NCBI RefSeq assembly: GCF_014637725.1
Contig: NZ_BMFC01000001.1
Span: forward strand, 250,632-314,631
DNA: 64,000 bases
Reading direction: 5' to 3'
DNA from: Marivita lacus
Lineage (GTDB): Bacteria > Pseudomonadota > Alphaproteobacteria > Rhodobacterales > Rhodobacteraceae
Position numbers and translations under genes: made by a program. Of this stretch, positions 8,064 through 16,129 are shown piece after piece (positions within the stretch are counted from its first letter, which is position 1; the number at the start of each line of letters is the position of its first letter). Under the pieces are notes generated by a model, which saw only the letters and a list, made by a program, of their open reading frames with translations, searched no databases and was not told the DNA's origin.

Positions 8064-9676
8064 GCCTCCTGAGCATTGAGGATCTGTCCCTTGCGATAAA
8101 CGGCACGCCGATCCTGCATGGTATATCGCTGAAGATCGGTGAAGGCGAAATCTCCGCGCTGACCGGCGAAAGCGGGTCGGGCAAATCCATGACCGCGTTT
8201 GCCACGATGGGCCTGTTGCCCAAGGGCGCGACGACCAGTGGCGCCATTCGTTTCGACGGCACCAACCTGCTCACCCTGCCCGAACCAAAGATGTGCGACC
8301 TGCGCGGTCGCGAGATCGGCATGGTCTTTCAGGAACCGATGACCGCGCTCAACCCGGTCCAGACCATCGGTGCGCAGGTGATGGAGACGATCCTCGTGCA
8401 TAAAGCGATGACGCCCGAAAGGGCGGAAGAGCGCGCCCGCGAGGTCTTGGACCGTGTCGGTCTGCCGCCTGATCGGTTTCCCCTGTCACGCTACCCGCAC
8501 GAACTCAGCGGCGGTCAGCGTCAGCGCGTGGTCATCGCAATGGCCATCGCCTTGCGCCCCCGCCTGCTGATCGCGGATGAGCCGACAACCGCCCTCGATG
8601 TCACGACACAGGCGCAGATCCTCGACCTGCTCAAGCGGCTGGTCAAGGAAGACGGCATGGCCCTGATGATGATCACCCATGATCTGGCCGTGGTCAGCGA
8701 CATGGCCGACAGGCTCAACGTCATGCGCCACGGAGAGATTGTCGAAAGCGGCCCGACCTCAGACGTGCTGCGCGAGATGCGCCACCCCTATACCCGGCAA
8801 CTCTTCGAAGCATCGCGCCATCAGGCCGATCTGGGCGACGCCAAAGCCGATGCCCCTATGCTTTCCGTTCAGAACGTCAGCCGTGATTATCCCCTGCCCC
8901 GCAAATCCCCCTTCGGCCCCCGCCCGATCTTCCGCGCGGTCAAGACTGTCAGCTTCGAGATCCGTCGCGGCGAACGTGTTGGCCTCGTGGGCGAATCCGG
9001 CTGTGGCAAATCCACCCTCACCCGCGCCATCCTTGGGTTGGAGCCGGTGCAGGAGGGACAGATCACGCTCGACGGCGACCCGGTCTGGCAGGACGGCCAC
9101 CCCAACCTCACTGTACGCCGCAAGATGCAGGTTGTGTTCCAGGACCCCTATGGCAGCTTCAACCCCCGCCACCGGGTGGCACGCCTGATCACCGAACCTT
9201 TCCACCTGCTGCCCGATCCACCCCAAGGGGCCGCACGGGATGCCGCGATTGCCGAGGCCCTTACCGCCGTTGGCCTGAAACCCGAGGATGCCGACCGCCA
9301 CATCCACGCTTTCTCGGGTGGTCAGCGTCAACGCATCGCCATCGCCCGCGCGCTCATCATCAAGCCTGACCTGATCGTTTTCGACGAAGCCGTGTCGGCC
9401 CTCGACGTGCGCGTGCGGGCACAGATCCTAGACCTGATGGCAGAGCTCAGCCGCGCCTATGGCCTCACCTATCTCTTCATCAGCCACGACCTGAGCGTCG
9501 TGCGTTCGATCACCGACCGCGTCATGGTGATGCGCGCGGGAGAGATCGTAGAGGACCGGCCCACAAAGGCCATCTTCGACGCGCCCCAGCACCCGTACAC
9601 CCGGACCCTGATGGAGGCCGCCCCCCGCTTGCCCGAATTCCCGGAGGCCCAAGATGCTCCCCAGCCTGCCCTTTGA
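8060..9676 (+). CDS. ABC transporter ATP-binding protein, DppD-DppF fusion
   Basis: A 538-residue protein carrying both nucleotide-binding domains of a peptide-class importer. Domain 1 has Walker A GESGSGKS, signature LSGGQRQRV and Walker B LLIADEPTTALD. Domain 2 has Walker A GESGCGKST, signature FSGGQRQRIA and Walker B LIVFDEAVSALD. An oligopeptide-transporter C-terminal extension (HPYTRQL / HPYTRTLMEA) follows each domain. One gene thus supplies both ATPases for the two permeases. The next gene begins inside its 3' end. Confidence 0.95.
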   Translation: MSLLSIEDLSLAINGTPILHGISLKIGEGEISALTGESGSGKSMTAFATMGLLPKGATTSGAIRFDGTNLLTLPEPKMCDLRGREIGMVFQEPMTALNPVQTIGAQVMETILVHKAMTPERAEERAREVLDRVGLPPDRFPLSRYPHELSGGQRQRVVIAMAIALRPRLLIADEPTTALDVTTQAQILDLLKRLVKEDGMALMMITHDLAVVSDMADRLNVMRHGEIVESGPTSDVLREMRHPYTRQLFEASRHQADLGDAKADAPMLSVQNVSRDYPLPRKSPFGPRPIFRAVKTVSFEIRRGERVGLVGESGCGKSTLTRAILGLEPVQEGQITLDGDPVWQDGHPNLTVRRKMQVVFQDPYGSFNPRHRVARLITEPFHLLPDPPQGAARDAAIAEALTAVGLKPEDADRHIHAFSGGQRQRIAIARALIIKPDLIVFDEAVSALDVRVRAQILDLMAELSRAYGLTYLFISHDLSVVRSITDRVMVMRAGEIVEDRPTKAIFDAPQHPYTRTLMEAAPRLPEFPEAQDAPQPAL

Positions 9677-11099
9677 CCCCAGTCACGTCCTGATCGGTGG
9701 CGCATGGCGCGCCACGCCCGACACGCTGCCGCTCGTCAACCCCTCCGATGGCAGCACGCTGTGCCGGATCGCCCGCAGCACTGATGCGGATGTGGACACT
9801 GCTGTCAGCGCCGCCCAGACCGCTTTGGACGGCCCTTGGGGCAAGATGAGCGCGCTGGAGCGAGGCCGTTGCCTCACCCGCCTCGGCCAGCTTGTGCTGG
9901 ACCACGCTGACCTGCTGACGACACTTGAAACCCTCGACGTCGGAAAACCCGTCACCCAAGCCCGCGCCGATGCAATCGCCCTTGCGCGCTACTGCGAATT
10001 CTACGGCGGCGCGGCGGATAAGGTACATGGCCAGACCATCCCTTATCTCGACGGCTACACCGTCTATACCCTGCGCGAACCGCATGGCGTGACGGGGCAT
10101 ATCGTGCCGTGGAATTATCCGATGCAGATCATCGGCCGATCGGTCGGCGCAGCCCTTGCCATGGGCAATGCCTGCGTTCTGAAACCCGCCGAGGATGCCT
10201 GCCTGACCGCGCTGATGTTCGCCTATCTGGCCAGGGAGGCTGGCTTTCCCAATGGCGCACTGAACGTGGTTCCAGGCCTCGGCATCGAAGCGGGTGCGGC
10301 ATTGGCCCGCCATCCCGGCGTTCACCACCTGAGCTTTACCGGCTCGGTCGAGACCGGCAAGACGATCCAGGGGCTTGCCGCGCAAAACGTCGTGCCGGTC
10401 ACGCTGGAGCTTGGCGGAAAATCCCCCCAGATCGTGTTCGACGATGCCGATCTGGACGACGCGCTGCCTTTCCTTGTCAATGCAGGCCTTCAGAATGCGG
10501 GTCAGACCTGTTCAGCCGCCTCGCGCATCCTGATCCAGCGAAGTGTTTACGAGACCGTCGCCCGCCGCATGGCCGACGCCTACCGCGGCAAGACCATGGG
10601 TCCGGCCAGCAGCGACCCCGATATCGGGCCCTTGATTTCAACCAAACAAAAGGCGCGGCTCGAAAGCCTGCTGCAAGCGGACCACGACCTGACCTGCCTT
10701 GCCGAAACACCCATGCCGGATGACCTGCCTCCAGATGGCGCCTATGTTCAACCGCGCCTCTACGGCCCTGTGCCGCCAGATCACCCGATGGCGCAGGACG
10801 AGCTTTTCGGCCCGGTGCAGGTGCTCATCCCCTTCGACACTGAAGACGAGGCGATCCGCATCGCCAACGGCACGATCTACGGCCTTGTCGCCGGGGTCTG
10901 GACCGCCAATGGCGCGCGGCAGATGCGGCTGGCCAAGGCTCTGAAAACCGGGCAGGTTTTCCTCAACAATTACGGCGCGGGCGGTGGGGTGGAACTGCCC
11001 TTCGGCGGTGTCGGCAAATCTGGCCATGGCCGCGAAAAGGGGTTCGAGGCGCTCTACGGCTTCTCGACCCTCAAAACCGTCGCCGCGAAACACGGATAG
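9654..11099 (+). CDS. Aldehyde dehydrogenase (NAD(P)-dependent, betaine-aldehyde-dehydrogenase-like)
   Basis: Oxidises an aldehyde to the acid; 481 residues, the usual length. ATG 9654 lies 6 bp after GGAGG and 23 bp inside the ATPase gene. The active site is complete: glutamate in VTLELGGKSPQIV and cysteine in NAGQTCSAASR, plus the VPWNYPMQ and FTGSVETGK motifs of the NAD-binding fold. Its place between an ABC importer and an SDR suggests that it oxidises an aldehyde derived from the imported compound. The substrate cannot be told from sequence alone. Confidence 0.93.
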   Translation: MLPSLPFDPSHVLIGGAWRATPDTLPLVNPSDGSTLCRIARSTDADVDTAVSAAQTALDGPWGKMSALERGRCLTRLGQLVLDHADLLTTLETLDVGKPVTQARADAIALARYCEFYGGAADKVHGQTIPYLDGYTVYTLREPHGVTGHIVPWNYPMQIIGRSVGAALAMGNACVLKPAEDACLTALMFAYLAREAGFPNGALNVVPGLGIEAGAALARHPGVHHLSFTGSVETGKTIQGLAAQNVVPVTLELGGKSPQIVFDDADLDDALPFLVNAGLQNAGQTCSAASRILIQRSVYETVARRMADAYRGKTMGPASSDPDIGPLISTKQKARLESLLQADHDLTCLAETPMPDDLPPDGAYVQPRLYGPVPPDHPMAQDELFGPVQVLIPFDTEDEAIRIANGTIYGLVAGVWTANGARQMRLAKALKTGQVFLNNYGAGGGVELPFGGVGKSGHGREKGFEALYGFSTLKTVAAKHG

Positions 11100-11114
11100 A
11101 TCGGGAGGAAACAC

Positions 11115-11855
11115 ATGAGGCTCAACGGCAAAACCGCCATCGTCACCGGGGGCGCCTCCGGCTTTGGCGCAGGCATCGCGCGCAAATTCGCCGCCGAAGG
11201 CGCAACCGTCATGGTGGTCGATCTGAACACCGACGCGGCCACGGCCATCGCAGATGAAATCGGCGGCATCGCCCACAGGACGGATGTGTCCAATGGCGAT
11301 CAGGTGGCCGACATGATCGAAACGGCGATCCGCCAGATGGGCCATGTCGACATCATGGTCAACAACGCCGGCATCACCCACCTGCCCGCACGGATGGAAG
11401 ACATCACCGAAGAGGATTTCGACCGCGTCTTTGCGGTGAACTGCAAATCCGTCTATCTCAGCGCGCGCAGCCTTGTGCCGCATTTCAAGCACCGCGGATC
11501 AGGCAACATCCTCAACATCGCCTCCACCGCAGGTGTTTCGCCGCGGCCGCGCCTGAACTGGTACAACGCCTCCAAGGGGTGGATGATCACCGCGACGCGC
11601 ACGATGGCGGTCGAACTCGCACCGGACGGCATCCGCGTGAACGCGCTCAACCCGGTGGCGGGCGAAACGCCGCTGCTCAAAAGCTTCATGGGTGAGGACA
11701 CACCGGAAATCCGCGCCAAGTTCCTCTCCACAATCCCGCTGGGCCGCTTTTCCCAACCCGAGGACCTTGGCAATGCCGCTGCGTTTCTCTGCTCCGATGA
11801 GGCCAGCATGATCACCGGCGTCTGCATGGAAGTGGACGGGGGCCGCTGCATATGA
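11115..11855 (+). CDS. SDR-family oxidoreductase
   Basis: Classical short-chain dehydrogenase of 246 residues. It has the cofactor motif TGGASGFGAG, then VVDLN, NNAG, the catalytic serine in NIASTAG and the catalytic pair in YNASK. The acidic residue in VVDLN favours NAD(H) over NADP(H). A clear GGGAGGAAACAC precedes the ATG. With the aldehyde dehydrogenase 15 bp upstream, it could supply the aldehyde by oxidising an alcohol, a common two-step arrangement; this is inference. Confidence 0.93.
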   Translation: MRLNGKTAIVTGGASGFGAGIARKFAAEGATVMVVDLNTDAATAIADEIGGIAHRTDVSNGDQVADMIETAIRQMGHVDIMVNNAGITHLPARMEDITEEDFDRVFAVNCKSVYLSARSLVPHFKHRGSGNILNIASTAGVSPRPRLNWYNASKGWMITATRTMAVELAPDGIRVNALNPVAGETPLLKSFMGEDTPEIRAKFLSTIPLGRFSQPEDLGNAAAFLCSDEASMITGVCMEVDGGRCI

Positions 11856-11859
11856 CCCC

Positions 11860-11915
11860 GGCTTCTCTGGTTCCCAAATACCGCGGGGAGTGTGAGGGGC
11901 TGGCCCCTCACTCCG
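11860..11915 (+). repeat. Intergenic repeat element, copy 1
   Basis: A 56-bp element starting GGCTTCTCTGGTT and continuing through CAAATACCGCGGGGAG. It ends in a hairpin with arms GGAGTG-TG-AGGGG (11887-11899) and CCCCTCACTCC (11904-11914) and a two-base bulge. The same design occurs at 44194-44250 after another catabolic gene. It sits 4 bp after the SDR stop codon and 25 bp before the peptidase gene, so it could end or attenuate transcription. No U-run follows. Confidence 0.8.
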
Positions 11916-11940
11916 ACGCGACCAAAGGCGGCACGCTGGC

Positions 11941-12948
11941 ATGATCCCCGGCGCCCGCAACCTGATCACCGATGTTCCGGGCCTCGCCGTTGGCAATGCA
12001 CAGGACGACAGGCTCAAATCCGGCAGCACTGTCCTTTTGTCCGAAGACGGCCCCATGACCACCAGCTACGCCGTGATGGGCGGCGCGCCGGGCACGCGCG
12101 ACACAGACCTGCTGGAGCCGGACAAGACGGTTCCCGGCATCGATGCCATCGTGCTCTCGGGTGGATCGGCCTTTGGTCTGGCCGCGGCACAGGGCGTGAT
12201 GGATGCGCTGGCCGAACAGGGGCGCGGGTTTCAGATCCATTCCGCCCGCGTGCCCATCGTTCCTGCCGCGATCATCTTCGATCTGCTGAACAACGGCGAA
12301 AAGGGCTGGTCACAAAACCCCTATCCCGCGCTTGGCCGCAAGGCGCTGGCGCATGCCCGCCACGACTTCACCCTTGGCACCATCGGTGCGGGCACCGGCG
12401 CGACCGAGGCGCAATTCAAAGGCGGGCTTGGCTCTGCGTCCCTCGTGTTGCCCGGTGGCACCATAATCGGCGCACTGGTGGTGGTCAACGCGTTAGGAAG
12501 CGCGACAACACCATCCGGCACGCATTTCTGGGCCGCCCCTTTTGAAATCGGGGAGGAGTTCGGCGGGCTTGGCCCTGACACAGCAAAGGGCTTGCAACCG
12601 TTGCGCCCAAGTCGCAAAGCCGCCGCGATGGCGCAGCATGGCAACACGACCATCGGCATCGTTGCAACAGATGCCACACTCGACAAGGCAGGCTGCAAAC
12701 GGCTCGCCACGGCCGCGCATGACGGGTTTGCCCGCGCGCTGGTGCCGTCGCACACGCCTTATGACGGCGATCTGATCTTTGCCTCAAGCACCGCGCGGCG
12801 CGGTCCGCCGTCAGTGGAGGTGATGCCGATGCTGGGCCACTACGCGGCGGTCTGCATGGCCCGTGCCATTGCGCGGGCTGTCTGGGAAGCCACGCCGAGC
12901 GACGGGGATGCCTTGCCGATCTTTCGGCAGCAGAGTTTGCAAACCTGA
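11941..12948 (+). CDS. P1-family peptidase (DmpA/NylC-like, self-processing)
   Basis: N-terminal-nucleophile hydrolase of the DmpA group, which includes D-aminopeptidase, beta-peptidyl aminopeptidase and nylon-oligomer hydrolase. The 335 residues show the N-terminal GARNLITDVPGLAVGNAQD, the GGSAFGLAAAQGVMDAL helix, and GTIGAGTGATEAQFKGGLG. The expected autocleavage site is NALGS|A-type, with serine as the new N-terminus of the small subunit. No signal peptide is seen, so it is cytoplasmic. As the last gene of the ABC operon it may cleave an amide or peptide bond of the imported substrate. Confidence 0.88.
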   Translation: MIPGARNLITDVPGLAVGNAQDDRLKSGSTVLLSEDGPMTTSYAVMGGAPGTRDTDLLEPDKTVPGIDAIVLSGGSAFGLAAAQGVMDALAEQGRGFQIHSARVPIVPAAIIFDLLNNGEKGWSQNPYPALGRKALAHARHDFTLGTIGAGTGATEAQFKGGLGSASLVLPGGTIIGALVVVNALGSATTPSGTHFWAAPFEIGEEFGGLGPDTAKGLQPLRPSRKAAAMAQHGNTTIGIVATDATLDKAGCKRLATAAHDGFARALVPSHTPYDGDLIFASSTARRGPPSVEVMPMLGHYAAVCMARAIARAVWEATPSDGDALPIFRQQSLQT

Positions 12949-12968
12949 CCCGCAAGTTTGCAAACTCT
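12932..12968. terminator. 13-bp perfect inverted repeat between convergent genes
   Basis: AGAGTTTGCAAAC (12932-12944) and GTTTGCAAACTCT (12956-12968) form a perfect 13-bp stem with an 11-nt loop that contains the peptidase stop codon. Each arm also contains the palindrome GTTTGCAAAC. It lies where the peptidase gene and the minus-strand sseB-like gene converge and could act as a two-way transcription end. There is no U-run on either side, so a protein-binding site is also possible. Confidence 0.55.
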
Positions 12969-12983
12969 ATCGCCTTGCCGCAG

Positions 12984-13775
12984 TCAGCGCAGGATCGGCG
13001 GTTTCGCCGGATCACCGCCCGGGGCCAACCGCTCCATCCGGACAGGTTGCTCGGGCTCTGGCAGGTCGAACCGCAATCCGACCCGCGCCAGCTGGGCCGT
13101 CACCGGGTCGCTGTCGCGCAGGAACACCACGTCGAGCGCGGCCGCCTCCAGCCCCGAGAACACCAGCGCCTCCTGAATGGCCCGCGCCAAGGCGCCTTCC
13201 GCACCGGGCACAGCGCCCGTGAACCCGATCAGGTGCCCGCGCACTCCGGTGTCGTACTTCACTTCGGCCAGATACCCGCGCCGGGCCAGACCGGTTGTTG
13301 TGCGCAGCTTGGCATCGATTGCCTCCAGCAACCCGTCGGGCAGGCCCCCGGGTGCACGAAACTCTTCCGGGCGCGCTTCGGCCTCTGATGGGCCTTGCGC
13401 GACGGTCTCCGCCAGCCAATCCACCGCCTCCGACGGCAACAGGATCGACGAGGGTGCCACCTCGGGGTTCAAGGCGATGCCGATGCCCTGCCCGGCCAGC
13501 ATGCCGACAACGGACCGCCCGGACAGCGCTGCGTAGGGCACGGCGCGCCCGGCAAATCCGCTCAGCCGGTCCTCGGTATCAAAGACAAGCACGAAGCGGG
13601 CATCGCCCAGATCGAACAGCTCAGGCTCTGCCTGATCCCCCTCGGCCTCGCGCGCCAGCATCAGGAACAGTTCCGCCTCGGCCAGCCGGTCGTAGAACCG
13701 CAGACGCGGAGCATCGGCGTCGGGTGCCGCCTCCATTGCCGCATGGGCGTGATCCAGCGGGGTTTGCAACATCAT
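12984..13775 (-). CDS. SseB-family protein
   Basis: A 263-residue protein related to enhanced-serine-sensitivity protein SseB, whose function is not established. The ATG at 13775 overlaps the TGA of the upstream uracil-DNA glycosylase gene (ATGATG) behind AAGAGGTG. The open frame extends 41 codons upstream inside that gene, but the overlap start is preferred. The N-terminal SseB domain runs roughly from RFYDRLAEAELFLML to ILLPSEAVDWLAE; the C-terminal half (AKLRTTTGLARRGYLAEV onward) resembles the second SseB domain. It is last in a four-gene minus-strand operon. Confidence 0.78.
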   Translation of the reverse strand: MMLQTPLDHAHAAMEAAPDADAPRLRFYDRLAEAELFLMLAREAEGDQAEPELFDLGDARFVLVFDTEDRLSGFAGRAVPYAALSGRSVVGMLAGQGIGIALNPEVAPSSILLPSEAVDWLAETVAQGPSEAEARPEEFRAPGGLPDGLLEAIDAKLRTTTGLARRGYLAEVKYDTGVRGHLIGFTGAVPGAEGALARAIQEALVFSGLEAAALDVVFLRDSDPVTAQLARVGLRFDLPEPEQPVRMERLAPGGDPAKPPILR

Positions 13776-14353
13776 CTCATCACCTCTTGTACCCGCGCGC
13801 GCAAGGCAGGCAGGACCTCGGCCTCGAACCACGGGTTTTTCTTCAGCCAAGCGGTATTGCGCCAGCTTGGATGCGGCAAGGGCAGAACGCCCGGCCAATG
13901 GTCGCGCCAGTTGCGCACAATCTCGGTCACACCCGCCTTGGTGCCAAGATGATACTTTTGCGCATAACCGCCAATCACGAGCTTCAGCGGGACATCGCCA
14001 ACATGATCCAGCACTTCGGAATGCCAGGTCTGCCGGCAGATCGCGGGAGGTGGCAGGTCCGACCCAGCTGCGTCATAGCCGGGAAAGCAGAAGCCCATCG
14101 GCACGATCGCCACGCGATCCTGATCGTAGAACGCATCCCGGTCCAGCCCCAGCCAGTCGCGCAGGCGGTCCCCCGAGGGGTCATCGAACGGGATGCGGCT
14201 GGTATGGGCGCGCAGCCCCGGCGCCTGCGAACAGATCATGAGCCGCGCTCCGGGTCGGAACCAGACAACGGGTTTCGGCCTGTGACGGGTGGCGGTTGCG
14301 GCAAAGCGGTCTGCGCACAGCACGCAGTTGGTAAGTCGTTGCTGAACGGTCAT
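13772..14353 (-). CDS. Uracil-DNA glycosylase family protein
   Basis: Probable base-excision-repair enzyme of 193 residues. It has family-type motifs: LMICSQAPG followed by GDRLRDWLGLDRDAF (substrate loop) and the late HPSWRN. The pair of cysteines near the start (NCVLCADRF) could form part of an iron-sulfur or zinc site as in family 4/5-like enzymes, but later cysteines are few, so a cluster is doubtful. It is coupled by ATGA overlap to the sseB-like gene. Confidence 0.8.
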   Translation of the reverse strand: MTVQQRLTNCVLCADRFAATATRHRPKPVVWFRPGARLMICSQAPGLRAHTSRIPFDDPSGDRLRDWLGLDRDAFYDQDRVAIVPMGFCFPGYDAAGSDLPPPAICRQTWHSEVLDHVGDVPLKLVIGGYAQKYHLGTKAGVTEIVRNWRDHWPGVLPLPHPSWRNTAWLKKNPWFEAEVLPALRARVQEVMR

Positions 14354-14378
14354 GCGGTCAGATGTAATGTGCCGAGGC

Positions 14379-14885
14379 TCAGATCAAAGATGCGGGCACG
14401 ATCAGACGTGTCTCGTAGCGGATCAATTGCGCGATCCGCAGCAGGTGATCGGGGCGAAACGCGACGCAGCCCTCAGTAGGATAGCCGGGCCTGCGCCAGC
14501 GGTGCAGAAAGATCGCCGATCCCCGGCCCTTTTCCGCGCGCGGCCAGTTCCAGTCGGTCAAGAGTACCAGATCATAAAGCCGATCCCCCCGGCGCAGAGC
14601 CTCAAAGCTGTGCGGATAAGGCGCGCGGACCATAAGGTTGTAATCCTCGTGGGTCGGATCGTCCGACCACAGGTCACCGGGCCGGATCGGCACCGCCCAA
14701 TCGGTAGGCCGCGCCATGCGGTCGGGGCGGTAGAGCAGGCCGACGATCCGGTGCACGCCAACTGGCGTTGCGCCATCCCCCTCGCGCTTGTCAGCACGGA
14801 TGCCCCCCTTGCCGATGCTACAGGGCCACATCCGCCCCATGAAGCGAAGACCCTGCCGCTTCAGGACCATGTCGGACCGCGTCAC
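14379..14885 (-). CDS. L,D-transpeptidase family protein (YkuD-like)
   Basis: A 168-residue protein with the YkuD catalytic motif: H128 (FLHRW) and C140 in PTEGCVAF. The GTG at 14885 overlaps the TGA of ribA; ATG 14870 is an alternative. L,D-transpeptidases cross-link peptidoglycan or attach lipoproteins to it in the periplasm, but no signal peptide or membrane segment can be seen here. Either export uses another route, or this short form acts on a cytoplasmic peptide. The family call rests on the motif. Confidence 0.82.
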   Translation of the reverse strand: MTRSDMVLKRQGLRFMGRMWPCSIGKGGIRADKREGDGATPVGVHRIVGLLYRPDRMARPTDWAVPIRPGDLWSDDPTHEDYNLMVRAPYPHSFEALRRGDRLYDLVLLTDWNWPRAEKGRGSAIFLHRWRRPGYPTEGCVAFRPDHLLRIAQLIRYETRLIVPASLI

Positions 14886-15970
14886 AGCAGATGCCCGGAC
14901 TTGCGGGCCTTGGTGGCCAGATAGCCGCTGTTGTGCGGGTTCTCGCCAACCTTCAGGGGCACGCGTTCTGCAACGGTGATGCCGTGCTTTTCCATCATCG
15001 TGATCTTTGCAGGGTTGTTGGTCATCAGCCGCACCGCGCCAAAGCCAAGCTTGCGCAACAATTCGGCCCCGATGCGGAAATCGCGTTCGTCATCCTCGAA
15101 CCCGAGGCGGTGATTGGCCTCAACCGTGTCAAAGCCCTGATCCTGCAACGCATAGGCGCGCATCTTGTTGGCCAGACCGATGCCGCGCCCTTCCTGGTTG
15201 AGATAGAGCAGAACGCCTTCGCCCGAAGCCCCCATCGCTGCCAAGGCACCGTTCAGTTGCGGCCCGCAATCGCATTTCAGGCTGCCCAGCAGGTCCCCGG
15301 TGAAACAGGCGGAATGCAGGCGCGCCAGCACTGGCTTGGCGCGATCCGGGCGTCCGATCTCGATGGCGTAATGCTCTTCCGATCCGTCTTCGGGGCGAAA
15401 CACGTGCAACCGCGCGTTCTGCGCCGCACGCAGCGGCACCCGTGCCGACACGACGCTGTCAAAGACCACCGATGCCCCGAGCCTCGGCGCGGCAGCAACG
15501 GGATCGATCAGGGTCAGCGCATGGTCCGCCGCGAACGCCCTCACGTCGGTCAGAGGTGCCACGATCACCGCCGGCAACAAACGGGCCGATTTGGCAAGGG
15601 TGACCGCCAGACGGTGCAGCGTCGGATCGCCTTCGCGGCGCGTGACCAGCGGCCCCTTCATCGGATGCGACAGATCATCGGCGGGGTCCGCGACCGCCTG
15701 TACCCAGCGCAGCGTCGCATCCTTGGGCAGCGCCACCCGTGCGACGTCACCATCATAAGCCCGCGCCTTGAGCGTTGCCGCCCTGCGTCCGGTCAGCACC
15801 AGATCGGCCTCGGTGCCCAAAGCGATCACATCCGCCAGTCGTTCAGCACCAAGAGATTCGACAGCCAGCACCAGAAGACCGTGCACACCGCCCAGCACGA
15901 TCGGCACGCCCATGCGCAGATCAGACCGCGCACGGGCCAGCAGATCGGTGATGTCAGGCGCAAGTGTCAT
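14882..15970 (-). CDS. ribA: GTP cyclohydrolase II with degenerate N-terminal DHBP-synthase-like domain
   Basis: First committed enzyme of riboflavin synthesis (GTP to a diaminopyrimidine). The 362 residues start at ATG 15970; a TTG three codons upstream is also open. The C-terminal half (about 200-362) is complete GCH II, with zinc ligands in HSACFTGDLLGSLKCDCG, catalytic LNQEGRGIGL and the TNNPAK motif. The N-terminal 165 residues look like a worn RibB domain: the stretch LHRLAVTLAKSARLLPAVIV fits RibB's helix after its HTE motif, but the acidic DDEDRE-type cluster and RPGHTE are missing. It is first in a four-gene operon. Confidence 0.92.
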   Translation of the reverse strand: MTLAPDITDLLARARSDLRMGVPIVLGGVHGLLVLAVESLGAERLADVIALGTEADLVLTGRRAATLKARAYDGDVARVALPKDATLRWVQAVADPADDLSHPMKGPLVTRREGDPTLHRLAVTLAKSARLLPAVIVAPLTDVRAFAADHALTLIDPVAAAPRLGASVVFDSVVSARVPLRAAQNARLHVFRPEDGSEEHYAIEIGRPDRAKPVLARLHSACFTGDLLGSLKCDCGPQLNGALAAMGASGEGVLLYLNQEGRGIGLANKMRAYALQDQGFDTVEANHRLGFEDDERDFRIGAELLRKLGFGAVRLMTNNPAKITMMEKHGITVAERVPLKVGENPHNSGYLATKARKSGHLL

Positions 15971-16129
15971 GAAATCCAAGGCTTCCCAGAGGGGCCGTTT
16001 GCAACAAAAGACCCAGATTTATGTAACAATTGGCCCCTGCATACACGAGGCCGTGAAACACTTGCAGCAATTCTTGTCCACGTGCAACGTCTTGACCATC
16101 TGTCTTGAAACCGACGGAGAGACAACACG

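Noticed and set aside
12984-13898. Longer N-terminus (to 13898) for the SseB-like protein
   Set aside because: The extra 41 codons lie inside the uracil-DNA glycosylase gene. The ATG at 13775 has a ribosome-binding site and the usual ATGA-type overlap.
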